DNA from: Pempheris klunzingeri | Taxonomy: Eukaryota; Chordata; Actinopteri; Acropomatiformes; Pempheridae | Assembly (NCBI RefSeq): GCF_042242105.1 | Contig: NC_092027.1 | Location: 12,809,721-12,873,720, forward strand | Direction of reading: 5' to 3' | DNA length: 64,000 nt | Part shown: piece after piece, positions 1-11,800 of the stretch | How positions within the stretch are numbered: position 1 is the stretch's first letter | Layout of the letters: the number at the start of each line of letters is the position of its first letter | Notes under the pieces: generated by a model | The model's input: only the letters and a program-made list of their open reading frames with translations | Database searches by the model: none | Told to the model about the DNA's origin: nothing | Position numbers and translations under genes: made by a program

Positions 1-240
1 TGTGAGGATGTTGCTTGTACTGTATATGGACAGGCCAGGGATTTACTGTTGTGATTTAGTGGGAGGAGCAGCTCCAGCAGCCCCCACCCGCCGGAGCGAC
101 TGCTCCAGCCCTGCGCCCGGGGGAGGGGAGGCTTTGTCCGGATACGTGGTGGAACTTGAGGCGGTCCCAAAGACCCACGCACCCCGTCAGTCTGCCTGGA
201 TCATCTCAGCCAGCCCCTCTACCATCAACCAAACTTAAAA
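1..240 (+). promoter_or_regulatory. crtap: crtap 5' UTR / proximal promoter
   Basis: This GC-rich, CpG-containing stretch lies directly upstream of the crtap start codon. A stop codon sits a few bases before the ATG in the same frame, and the ATG context (A at -3, G at +4) is strong, which fixes the start. No convincing TATA box is visible at a suitable distance. The open frame across 2-238 has no recognisable protein content and is read as 5' UTR sequence. Confidence 0.6.
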
Positions 241-3200
241 ATGGCACCCTCCACTACTTCCAAACTCTTCTCTGCGCTGCTAATCGCTTTTTTAATCTCT
301 GTTGTGGACTCTCAGTATGAGAAATACAGCTTCAGGAGTTTCCCCAGGAACGAGCTGATGCCTCTGGAGTCCGCTTACAAATACGCACTGGACCAGTACA
401 CCGGGGAGAAGTGGAAGGAGACTGTGGAGTACATAGAGGTGTCTCTCAGGCTCTACCGGCTGCTGCGGGACAGCGAGGCCTTCTGCAACCTCAACTGCAG
501 CTCAGTGCGGCTGGACGACGAGCTCAAGTTTGCGGAGTTTCCAGAGCTGCATGCGTTTGGTAACGTCATGAAGAGGGCGCAGTGCTTGAAGCGCTGCAAA
601 CAGGGGCTGCCCGCTTTCAGGCAGACCATGCCCAGCCGGGACACCATAGAGGAATTTGAGAGGAGGGAGCCTTACAGATACCTGCAGTACGCCTACTTTA
701 AAGTAAGCGAATGTGTAAAATATGTGGGGCCATCAGGGGATCAGGGAGCTGCTCCAAATGAGCCAAACCCAGAGAACTTGTATGGTTTTAAGTGTGCCTC
801 TCTACCTTGCGATGATTATCACTACAAGCTGATGTTTGGACCTACTTTTCTGTGCATCCACAGTTTCTGTTCTAGCCACTTTTCCTCACATGCGCTCTCA
901 CGTCACTACGTGCCACGGATGCACGGGGGGGGCTCTGTTGTGCGCGAGGGGAGGCACTGATCTCTGTGTTTACTCGTGTTTAGTGAAACGCTTACAACAA
1001 ATAAAGTCACATAAGGACATTTTACTGGACAATACCAAGACAAAACAAGTGACTTTAGATCTAAGAGCAGCTTTAGAATCACAGCTTGTTACATTTAGGG
1101 TTATGTAGATGTGATGGTTAATAAACGTGTGACACATAAAGAGGTGTGACAAAGTAAAGGCAAACCCTGAGTATTGTAAATGAGTTGAGAAACATCACAA
1201 AAGCAGATGCTTCCAGGGTCAATATCCCGGCATGTTTGAGCCTTCTTGTATACAAGAACAAAGTCACCTGCATCCCATGATGAAACATTTCTACCCAAAG
1301 TGCTCTCATCCAGAGTGAAGATCCACGAGCCGTCACTGAGTGGTTTGATTGCATGGAAATTATATAAAAATCACAAGATTTGGTTTTAACAGTCATCAGA
1401 TGTCATCCAGTGTAGCATCCATGGGAGACATGTGTTCTCCACCACCACCACCATCTCCTATGGACAAACAGTTGGTCCTTAAAGTAATCTGGATGATATA
1501 ACTCCTTAGATATTGACACAGTATAAAACTTTAATTTGCAGAGTGGACAGTAGACACAGTAGAAAACTCATGCTAACCAATAGTGAGCACCTGTTTCTCT
1601 TCTCTTTCCCCTTGACCCTTGATTTTAGAAAGTTGAAAATAGATCACAATAAGGTCGCCAACATACTAGTAGTTACTTAGAGATAAGTGAGGGACAAATA
1701 AGTAATCACATGATAATTGACAAAGCCGAAAAGTAGTTCCTGAATAACTGATTCAGGCACTAAAACCAACATTAATTCATAAGTCCTCAGCACATAGAAG
1801 AACTTTTTACGATGCATGTTTGTGTTATTTCTCCCAGTCCGACAACCTGGCCAAGGCGGTGTCTGCGGCCCACACCTTCCTCCTGAAGCATCCAGAAGAC
1901 GAGATGATGCAGAGGAACATGGCCTACTACAAGAGTATGCCCGGAGCCGAAGATCACCTCAAAGACCTGGAGACCAAATCCTATGAGGTATACACACACC
2001 CACACACAGAACACACACAAAGCATCAGAGTCTCTTTAGTTTGCATTGAGGCATGATGAGAAGTAACATGGAAAGGCTGCGTGCATGCAAGAGTCACACC
2101 CATACCCACACACACACACACACACACACACATGTATCATCCTATTATTGGCTCTGTGGGTTTGCTGATGTGGTAGCAGCCTGTAGTGAACAACAGTGCT
2201 TTCCAAAATGGGGCCTGAAGATCTCCAGCAGACCTTTACATGGAAAAAAACAGTTCAAAAGAATACATGAATGAATATGACTCTCCCTGATATAGCTCAC
2301 AATACAGGTATAGATAATTTAATTTAATTAGACCATTAAAAATATCTGTGACTTTAGTCAAAAAAGTGATTTTAACCACGTGGAATGCTTCAGTAATGCA
2401 ACAATGCCCAAACTGAACTTAACATGACTGATAATGTCATGTGTGTGTGTCATTGCAGTCGTTGTTTGTGCGTGCAGTCCGGGCGTACAATGGAGAAAAC
2501 TTCCGTACATCGGTGTCAGACATGGAGCTGGCTCTGCGTGACTTCTTCAAGGTCTACGACGAGTGTTTGGCTGCGTGTGAGGGCCCCAGGGATGTCAAAG
2601 ACTTTAAAGACTTCTACCCCTCCATAGCTGGTCAGTTCATGTCTGTCTCAGCTGCAGTACCTCACTTCTGACTCTGTTCCTTCTCCACGCTCCACCTGTC
2701 ACTGCGTTTCATTTTTGTTTCCTTATCGAATGGTGCCTTTTTCATCTGTCATCTAATTAACTTGTTTTGCAACTTTCTATCGTCTAATTTTTTTGAATCT
2801 TCCTGAAAAACTCTGCAAGCAGTCTAGTGCAGATCTTTCATTTTGTTCCTCTACAGATCACTACATAGAGGTTCTTGAAAGGAAAGTGAGGTGTGAGAGT
2901 GACCTGACACCTGTCGTAGGGGGTTACGTCGTCGAGAAGTTTGTGGCCACCATGTACCACTATCTGCAGTTCGCCTATTACAAATGTGAGTAGTATTTTG
3001 TTATACACATTAATGATGGGAATTTCGGCTCTTTTTAGAGAGCCGGCTCTTTTGGCTCGGCTCCCTAAAAAGAGACGGCCCTTTTGGCTCCCAAGTGGCT
3101 CCTCAGATTTTTTGTTGCTTCAATAAATGTTTTACCAAATTATGTGTAAAATGAATTACTAATGTAAAAAACACATTATATAGAATAGTTATTGTTTATA

Positions 3201-5030
3201 TTGCTTTATTAATTTTAAATTATTTAGTTTTACTGGGGTCATAGAGCTCTGGGCTGCAGGTCTTGGTGTCTGTGGTGTTGTCCTGGATGATGCTGTAGAC
3301 ATTGTAGGAGCAGTAGTCACACTGGCACCTTCATTAACAGCAGGTTCCCTTGCTTGACCTTTCTCCTCTAACTGAATTGATGGGTGAACAGTACACACTT
3401 GTCTGTGCAGGTTGTTTGTGGAGCCTGTCTTGTATCTTTGTATTAAGTGCTATAATTGTGTTTTCAGTGAATGACCTGAAGAACGCAGTACCATGTGCAG
3501 CCAGCTACATGCTCTTTGACCCCAGCGATGAAGTCATGAAGAATAACGTGGCCTATTACCAGTTCCACAAAACCGAGTGGGGACTGACAGAGGAGGACTT
3601 CCTCCCCAGATCAGTGAGACATCTTAATGATCGACCACAAACCTTACGAAGAGGGTTTCAGGGAGAATGAGGAGAAAAGTTATATCAAAAGTTATTTATG
3701 TAGTAGCAACTAGTATGCCTGGTTAAATAAGCAACTTTAAACACAACTTTTCTGCTTCCTCTGCCTGAATGTTTTTATGTTTTATCTTTGAGACCAAGTA
3801 AAAGGAATAGTTTGACATTTGAGGAAACATGCTTTTGCACTGAGAGATAGATGAGAGCGTTAATATGGAGCTACAGCAGGCAGCTGGTTAGCTCAAATCT
3901 GTGCCGTAGATATAAAGCCACCAGCTAGTTAGCTTAGTTTAGCAGATTTGAAACAGAGGAAAACAGCGTTGCTTTGTCTCAATTTAACAAAGTTGTTGTT
4001 GTTGAAATCACCTAAAAGCTGAAAACAACAAGCTGTGGTTTTACTGGGGTTATGCGCCTGATCCACACAGACTTTGTGTCTTCTTTGGGCAGAACTGTTT
4101 CTCTGTTTCTAGTTTCTATAATAAGCTACACTAACTAACGACTAATAAGAGCTTGAGCAGATATGAGCCTGGTAACTCACTGCAATAAAGCAAAGAAGTG
4201 AGCTTCCCAAATATGAAAGTCTTCCTGAAATGTTCCCAGGAGTAACTGTATGTGATGCTGATCTACTGTGTGTGTGTGTGTGTGTGTGTGCGACAGGAGG
4301 CAGTGCGATACTACAATCAGACCTCCATGCAGCTACAGATGTTGGACTTCTCCAGACAGCGCCTGGTGAGCGACGATGAGGTGCGTGCCTGTGTTTACAT
4401 ATTTTTCTGTGCTGTTGCATGACAGGGCACTTCTACTCAGGAGGTTACTTCTGGTCAGGTAGAGGGGACATTAGCTACTGTCTACCCTTAAAAATAGACC
4501 TTCATGACTCCCATGAACTCACTTAGAGTTTGGATTAGGTTGTTTGCCGTTCTCACAGGCTCTATCCTTGGGTAACTTGTGGAAAAACCCTGGATTCTTC
4601 AGTGTGGTCACATGACACCAGCAGTACAATGTGGGCCCTGTGTTTCTCAGGCTGCAGTATGACAGGCAGCCACGTGGTGGCAGCATGACACTGGTATTTA
4701 TTTAAGTTATTATGATGCAGCACAAGGGCAGGGGCTATGAGGGCAACCCAACATAAACCAGGATTACATGCTGTATGTGGTAAATACCATTCAGTTCTTG
4801 GCTGTAATCTCCTTAGTAATGGCAGGTATGAGAAATCACTGTGAGCGGGAGGATTTATGCTGATTCACTTAGTGCAAAATGTCACTTTGAAACAAAGCAG
4901 ACCCTCCTGAGATGTTTTTTTAAAAATCTTTTTCATGTGTGTGTGTCTGCAGGGGGAGGTAGTGGAGTTTATAGATGAGTTCCTGGATGAGCATACATCC
5001 CCAACGCTGGCAAGTCCGCCGATACACTGA
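241..5030 (+). CDS. crtap: Cartilage-associated protein (CRTAP), 7 coding exons
   Basis: Exons by hand: 241-702, 1838-1987, 2459-2630, 2857-2985, 3468-3613, 4297-4380 and 4953-5030. They keep one frame and give about 406 residues (human CRTAP is about 401). Residues 1-24 form a hydrophobic signal peptide ending before QYEKYSF. Family landmarks include the [15 protein letters not shown] and [13 protein letters not shown] blocks in exon 1, [14 protein letters not shown] in exon 2 and [10 protein letters not shown] in exon 3, with paired cysteines and an NCS glycosylation sequon. In vertebrates CRTAP forms an ER complex with prolyl 3-hydroxylase 1 and cyclophilin B that 3-hydroxylates a specific proline of fibrillar collagen chains. 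CRTAP itself lacks the dioxygenase domain, and none is seen here. There is no KDEL-like tail, as expected if retention depends on the partner. Introns are short. The exon 6 acceptor has a TG repeat where a pyrimidine tract is usual. Confidence 0.96.
1988..2132. repeat. CA-rich stretch just after the crtap exon 2 donor
   Basis: Beginning at the exon 2 donor, the intron is CA-rich for about 35 bases. A purer CA microsatellite follows at 2107-2132. Such RNA is a known binding target of hnRNP L. Confidence 0.85.
3012..3125. mobile_element. hAT-like non-autonomous DNA transposon fragment (crtap intron 4)
   Basis: The stretch repeats the words GAGCCGGCTCTTTTGGCTC and GGCTCCC. It contains a near-perfect hairpin: 3029-3044 pairs with 3059-3074 with one mismatch. 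These words resemble terminal sequences of non-autonomous hAT elements common in fish genomes. I could not define target-site duplications or the other end, so the class is from memory and tentative. Confidence 0.45.
3801..4190 (+). repeat. Dispersed repeat family A, copy 1 (crtap intron 5)
   Basis: It starts near AGTTTGACATTT, continues through a block with GAGCTACAGCAGGCAGCTGG and TTAGCTTAGTTTAGC, then a GTGGTTTTACTGGGGTTATG block. The same order of blocks recurs at 10980-11155 and, reversed, at 41125-41400. The family looks like one that is widespread in percomorph introns. No coding capacity is visible. Confidence 0.75.
4267..4296 (+). promoter_or_regulatory. crtap: Unusual 3' splice site: (TG)12 in place of a pyrimidine tract
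   Basis: Twelve TG units (4267-4290) are followed by CGACAG and then exon 6. No run of pyrimidines lies between the repeat and the AG. A branch-point-like CTGAT occurs just upstream of the tract. The arrangement resembles the UG-repeat acceptor of human CFTR exon 9, which binds TDP-43. Regulation here is inferred only. Confidence 0.7.
4670..4683 (+). promoter_or_regulatory. CTCF-like motif in crtap intron 6
   Basis: CCACGTGGTGGCAG matches the CTCF core consensus at almost every informative position and also contains an E-box (CACGTG). Occupancy cannot be judged from sequence. Confidence 0.45.
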
Positions 5031-5326
5031 AAAACGAACACAAACAACAAAGCAGCACCAACACTCTGTACTTTTTGTACAAGGCTCTCAGTGGTCACTG
5101 TGTCTGAACGATCCACATCCACATTCTGAATATTTTAAGATTTCCCATTTTATGCACTAAATATGCAGCTGAGTGGTATAGACATGCAGTACAGTGGCTA
5201 AATGATTTAAAGACGATGATGATAGTAGAGATTGAAATATTTTAACTCACTGTATCATGGATCCATTCCTCCACTGTGAATCTTGTACGTTGTCTTTCAA
5301 AAAGTTGATTTTTACGATGAAATGAT

Positions 5327-5332
5327 AATAAA
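5327..5332 (+). terminator. crtap: crtap polyadenylation signal candidate
   Basis: A canonical AATAAA lies about 300 bases after the crtap stop codon. A second AATAAA at 5511-5516 is an alternative. Confidence 0.6.
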
Positions 5333-7798
5333 ATCTGCCAAACATCAGGCCTGTCAGGTGATCATTACACTGTTGTTGTAATACTGCAGTTGCTTGGTTG
5401 TTGTGAATAACCCCCCTTTAGTCTAGGGCTACATTTACATTTTTTTACTAATATAATAATTGTTTGATTAAATGTCAGTAAGTAGTGAAATATGATCATC
5501 AGAATTTCAGAATAAAGCCCAAGCTAAAGGCTTGTTATGTCTAACCAACCACCCAGAACCCATAAATAATCAATTTACCATCACATAAGACAAAGAAAAG
5601 CAGCAAAACATCACAGCTGAAGGAATGTTTAGGAAAAGGTGGACGGACGCTGAAGGGGTGAACAGCAGGATGTTTGCGAGGGTCCTTCAGACGAAACCCG
5701 AAGCTGTGCTGACACGTCCAGAGAAAACACTGAGTTGTTTAATAATGTTTGAACATTGAGTCTCCATGCAGTTTGTCACACAGTGATGTTAAAAACCCAC
5801 AGGGGGAACATTCCCGCTGTATTACTGTGTGTCTCCCTCTGCGTCCTCATTCCTATCCTGCCTGTATTTACCTGTCTCTTTTATCACTTCTCCAACTCTC
5901 TTGCTGATTATTTATCCTTCGTACATTTGAAAAAGAAAAATCATATCACAAAGAAATAGAGGCTAATGGCTGGTAGGAGGAGCTCGGTTAAAAGATAAGA
6001 TGAAAGGCTGATTGTCAAGAGTCAAGGTCACAGGTCAAGCTCACACCTTAATATGTGACAAGTCAGCAGCTTTCACACACGTACACAATGAATGGTAAAC
6101 AATGGACAATGGACCGTGCAGCCTTAGATATATATACAATGAGTGAATGTGTCTGTTTGAGCTTGATGGAAATAACAAGTAGAAGAGTCAAACAGTTAAA
6201 ACCACATGTTTTGGTGAGTTTATTGCGACTTGGAGAACACGCATACAGTACACATTTCATCCTGACATCACATACATCAGGCTGATTGAGATGAAAAAGA
6301 GACAGAAACAGAGAATTATTAGCATCGTGTGAATGAGAGGCAGAAATATCACTTATCTTTCTTTCAAAGTTGTCGCGATTTTGTACGTAACTCAGGTGAT
6401 CCCCAAACCCAGATTTAATCTCTGTGTTTGGATCACGTGGTAGACGGGTCATTTCTTGATGATCCACAATGTAGTCTTTATTCATGCTACTGGTTGTACA
6501 GCACTTGTGTTTGAACAGCAGAGTCTAGTAGTAGGTGAAGTAGATTTTGAGTAGAGTGGAGATGAGCCGACCCTGTGTAAAACATGAAGAGGTCATGTCT
6601 AATGTCAGCTGTGCTTGGCTGTCTTGGTGAAGAAACATAAATCAGATTTATTTTTCACACACCGGTGATGCTACAGTATGTACAGCAAGCTATTACAGGT
6701 CATATTAACAGACACACATACAGACAACAGGTACTTTGTTCCCCATGTTCTCGCCACATGGGGACAATTCAGTCTCAGACACCACGATATGGAAATGAAA
6801 AACGTTGGGGAAATATTTTTAGCAGTTTGAAATAAATCAATGACAATATTTTTTAGAAATCAGCTCAGAACACTGGATCTTAAGTCAGAGACATATGAGG
6901 GAAACAATAATAAATGATCATTCATGACTGATGACACCATAAAGTCTACAAGCCACCACCCACACTAATTACAAGTGAAGCACGTTCTATTTATTGCTAA
7001 ATAATTCACAATTGTAGTCTCTACACATCACCAGAATTACCCCTTGAGGCTGTTTGAATTTATTTACATTTGCACTTTTTATAAGCTTTTTGTATTTAAA
7101 CATTCAACCTTGCTCTCAAGTATTTGGCACAGAAACAGCAAGAGCCTAAATATCACAGAATCATACACAGTTATAGTCCACTGTAAAATCCTTCATTTTT
7201 TGAACCAGTACTGGACAATAAACTGAATTTAGTTACCAAGTTATAGACATTATGAATTTCCAACCGAGCGAAATGAACTAATATCGGATTTTTTTTATTT
7301 TGATGAGCAAACTGTCTGAAATCCAAAATGTATAAATTAACTGCAACAACCAGTGATACCTAACCAGATGATAAATTAACAAATCCAGATAACCTGCTTT
7401 AACCTATGTAGTGTGGTTTATCAGGACGAACACCGCACAGCACAAGTAAGGAAATATGATTCACTGATGTAAGAAAACATATTTAAATATTTATATTTAT
7501 AATTACAGAGCTAAATATAACAAATTTAAGTCTTCTGGCATGTGGTCCACCCCTAGTTTTATCCCAATGTCATGCTGTATGTTTACCCAATTCCACATAA
7601 TATTTAGAAATCTCACTAAATTTTTCACCAAATGCAATAAACTGTCAGACTATTTCTAATTCTTTAAGATAAAACTACAACATTGAGCATTTAGGTTTGT
7701 GATTTTAGTTTCTCTCTGTTGCTATGGCAGCACGACAATGTTTGATCTCTGGTTGGTCTGAATGCCGTCAGCAAACACTACATACCACTGACAGGCAG

Positions 7799-7802
<4 letters not shown>
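5333..7802. other. Convergent intergenic spacer, crtap to susd5
   Basis: AT-rich single-copy-looking DNA. Open frames such as 6063-6485 (minus) show no domain, signal peptide or family resemblance. The right part may belong to the 3' UTR of susd5, which reads leftward. I see no RNA gene here. Confidence 0.6.
7294..7299 (-). terminator. susd5: Possible distal susd5 polyadenylation signal
   Basis: TTTATT on the plus strand reads AATAAA on the minus strand, about 1.56 kb beyond the susd5 stop. I found no closer canonical signal. If it is used, the 3' UTR would carry the long GT/CA repeat at 7803-7985. Confidence 0.3.
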
Positions 7803-7853
<51 letters not shown>

Positions 7854-7872
7854 ACACACACACACACTCACA

Positions 7873-7927
<55 letters not shown>

Positions 7928-7985
7928 ACACTCACACACACTCACAGACACACACACACACACACACACATACACATACACACAC
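7803..7985. repeat. Long compound CA microsatellite
   Basis: About 180 bases of CA units interrupted by CTCA and CAGA variants. It lies roughly 870 bases downstream of the susd5 stop codon. Confidence 0.97.
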
Positions 7986-8855
7986 TTTGTCTGGATGGAC
8001 ACCCGCTCTTCATCTCTCACCAGCCGACTGTCAAAACCAACAACAAACCAAAATGTTTCACCTTTCCCCGGCCCCTCTCTTCTTCTCCCTCCCCTCTCTC
8101 TGCATACCACTCATTCAGCTCTCTCATCTGGTCTAGCCATCATCATCATCTTTTTTTACGCTCATACTGGTATGACAGCAACCCGGCCTGCCCAAATCTG
8201 CTGCGATGATCTGACGTGCTCAGAACTTCAGCGCTCTTGTCGCGGAGTAACAAGCGGAATAAAGTTTTCATCAACGCAATAGTTGGACAAACAGAAAAGA
8301 TTGGGAATCAAGAACAAGACAGCTAAATCAACAATAAACAAGCAGTCAGTGAAGTCAACAAAAACAACAGCAAGGTAACACAGAGAATATTTACCACAAT
8401 GACCAAGAGCTTTGGAGGTTGAAATCTCAGTTCATATATTCAGGCGGGCAGGCATGCCTTCTTGTGGTTCTCCTACATGGTCAATCTCGTTTTTGTAGTT
8501 CCTGAAGTTGAGTTCAGTCCAGACACAGCCCCTCCACCTGTCCAGCTAGACGGCAGAGCTTTGAAAATAATGGGTAGGTATAACAGAGATGGGTAAAACT
8601 CCTTAAAATCGACTAGTGGGAGAGGCAGAACTGCTACAATCTTGTTTCACTCAGGTTTCACTATGTTAAGCATCAGTTCTTACTCTTATACAAAATTTCC
8701 TGCATCATTTGTCCATACCTACCCAAAATCTTCAATTATTCAGTATTTTCTAGCAAGATGAGGGGCTGTGCTTTCTTCTCAAATTCATCTGAGACTTCTC
8801 ATCCCTCCTTAATGTCTCTGTCCTCTGTCACTGTCTCTTTCCTCGTCTCCCACTC

Positions 8856-11800
8856 TTACACTTTTTGCTGCATCTCTATCTGTTGGCCCTGTCTGGTCTG
8901 ACTTTGGCCCTTCCCATTCATCTCGTACATTGAGCTCTTCTGCTGTTGCCGTCGGTAACACCACACCCCGATGATGACCGCCGCGGCGACAATGCACATT
9001 ACCACAATTATGGCCGCCACCGTGGGGCCCCGGCTAGAGGAGCTTGGAGGGTGAGGAGGGCAGTTCTCACCTGTGCAGATCGCCTCCCCCATCTCTCCCT
9101 CAATCTCACCCCTCTCGCCGGTCTCACCAGGAAGGTTGAGCACAGTGTGCTCCTCCACGACTCCGGTGAAGATGTCACCGTCATGCATCGGCGGAGCTGG
9201 GTCGTGATCGAGGTAGGGGTGCTCAGTGAGGTCACCAAGCCAGGAGAGGGTGGGAGCTGCCTGCTGTGTGTCGTAGTCCAGGGTGTCGGAGAGTGAGGGG
9301 GAGCCTGAGGGCTGCGAGGGAGCAGCGGTGGGGATGAAGCCGGGCCACATCTCCCCCGCTCCCCCTTGCTCTAAGCCGGGCTCGGTGGTGGGAGACTCAG
9401 GCACCTCTGGCGAGCTGGTGTAAGGGACAGGTCTACGAATGTCCACCTCATTGGGTCTGTCAGTTGTCCCGACAGCTGCCCCCCTCTCTCTATCCTGTGG
9501 TCTTACCCTTTCCGTTGTAGAGTCACCATCCTCTGTTTCCTCTGGAACGACAGGGTAGCCGTCCAGCCAGGTCTCATCTGTGGTGGTCTTCCCTCCCGCT
9601 GCCTTCTGAGTGACGTTCTGACCTTCATCTGTTGCTATTGAAAAGATTACGTGCTGATGACTGTCATCGGCATCTTCATGGCTATCATGATCGTCATAGC
9701 TGTCATGGTCATCGTGTTTGTGATCATCATGATCAGTGTAATGGTCATTATCAACCTCCTCCGGGTCATAATGTTCCTCGCTATCATTATGGTCGTCATG
9801 GTCATCGCGGTCTGGATGTTCCTGAGAGCCATCGGGATGCTCTCGACCATCATCGCCATCATCATCTGTCACGTCCTCACGATCTTCATAGCTTTCATGC
9901 TCATCATAAGTCTCATCCCGATCATCGTACTCCTGGCTGCCGTAGCGAACACGGTCACGGTCCTCTTCGTGTTCACCCATGTCATAATGGTCATCGTGGT
10001 CGTCATCATTTTCATGGTGGTGAGGTCTATCCAGATCATCGTGTTGAGCAGGAATATAATGTTTCACAGGGTCATCGTGGTCATCCTCGTCCTGGTGACT
10101 GTCATGGTCATCTTGGTCATCATGGTGGCTGTCGTCGTGGTTGCTGTCGTCATGATCATCTCTGTCGTCTGCGTCATGATCATCTCGGCCGTCTGCGTCA
10201 TGGTCATCTCGGTCATCTGCGTCATGGTCATCATAGCTGTCTGGCTCATGATCACGATGGTCAACAACAACTGGACGCTGATGGTGGTGCTGTTCTTGGC
10301 TCTCGTGCTCTTTGCTCTCCTCTGACTGGGCGCCCGATGCCCTCTGTGTGGTTTGTGTGACTGGGTTGGTGGAGGTGGGACGTCCCTCTTCCTGGAAGGC
10401 CTCAGAGGGGAACCAGAAGAGGTGTTTCTGAGAGAGAAGAGAGACGGGTGCCTCTGTGGCAGCAGCTGCATCAGTCCTGACCACCTCCCTCCTATCCTGC
10501 TCCCACCTCGGATGGCCTATAAAGTCCTCAACAGCCCGTTCCTCGTCTTTTGCTCCTGCCTCTACAGCTTCAGATTTTCTATCAATAACCTCTCCTCCCA
10601 CTTCAAGCTCTCCATGTTGGTCGTGATGCTCCTCCTCCACTTCGACGCTGAAGCTCGTCTCTTGCTCCTGACTGGTTCTCCCCTCCGGGTATGAAGCCCT
10701 GTGCACCTCCTCGTACACCTCACCATGAGCCTCCTCTGGTCTCTTGTTGTGGTGTTCTGCCTCTCCATAGGAATCTGTGAACTTGTCCTCATAGTCTACG
10801 TGACCTTCAGTCTCATCTGCACAAACATGAACAAGAAAACATTTACTAGATCAGGTCACAAAGTTACATTGAATCTCATGACCATTCATCTCAAAACAAA
10901 GAGGGATTTAATTGACGCTTGGAAGTAACTTTTATATTCTGACAATGTGGAAGTATTTTAGAGTGGTGGGAAAAGCAGTGGAGAAGATTGGCACGACTCT
11001 CGTATCTGTTCATTTAATATGAAGCTACAGCCAGCAGCCAGTTAGCTTAGTTTAGCATGGAGATGAGAAACAGGGACTCATCCAGCCTTTTGCTGTCCTA
11101 AGGTGAAAAAAAAAATCAGCCAACCAGCACCTCTAAAGCTCATTATTACCTGAACAGGAGCAATTACTTTCTGAAGTTCAGTTGCCACCCAATTTTTCTG
11201 GGTTTCCGGTGAAGCCAGCAGATATCTGGATATAATGGATATCTGGATCAAAGAAGCCGAAAACATTTTGGCTAATCTCTATAAACAAATATCTTCATGT
11301 GAATTCAGATAAATTTGAAAAAGCTAATATAACCTATAAAATGTTATATATGTTGTCAGATGATGTCTGATGGGTTTTGAGATTGCATTACGGCCAATGC
11401 GTTCTGCCTCTGTTGCTCAAACGAGATTGGTCAATACCATTCGGACTACAAACGGAGTAGAAATAGAAACCAGAATGCTTCAGTGCTTTGGTTAACAAGC
11501 TGCTGGCTTCAGTGAGAGAGTTATCAATCTTCAACTCACACTCAGCAAGACAGAAAATAACTATCTGCTAGCTAACCATGGACACAGGCCTGGCGTTCTG
11601 CCTTCATGGACAACTCTTGCCCCCTCTGCTCTGAACTGGGCCATACTATGGCATGTCACACTGAGGTGTCAGAGCAGCCATTTTCATCCCAGCTCACAAC
11701 TGAGACTCTGTTTTCCAAAAGCCACGAATCAAGCACCGGCCACCTAACAACAATGGGAGCTAACAAGCAAGAAGCGAGGAGGCTGACCTCAGTGTTGCCT

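Noticed and set aside
836..1108. Open frame just after crtap exon 1
   Set aside because: It lies in intron 1 after a good donor at 703 and does not resemble CRTAP.
6063..6485. 140-codon minus-strand open frame in the crtap-susd5 spacer
   Set aside because: No domain or signal peptide; AT-rich sequence and length compatible with chance.
7724..8209. Open frame with a long Thr-His repeat
   Set aside because: It is the CA microsatellite translated; the flanks carry no protein signal.
9632..10360. Long plus-strand open frames (His/Gly-rich, and another almost entirely Val/Ile/Met) opposite the last susd5 exon
   Set aside because: They are antisense readings of the GAY/CAY repeat that encodes the Asp/His tract; there is no independent start, splice or family evidence.
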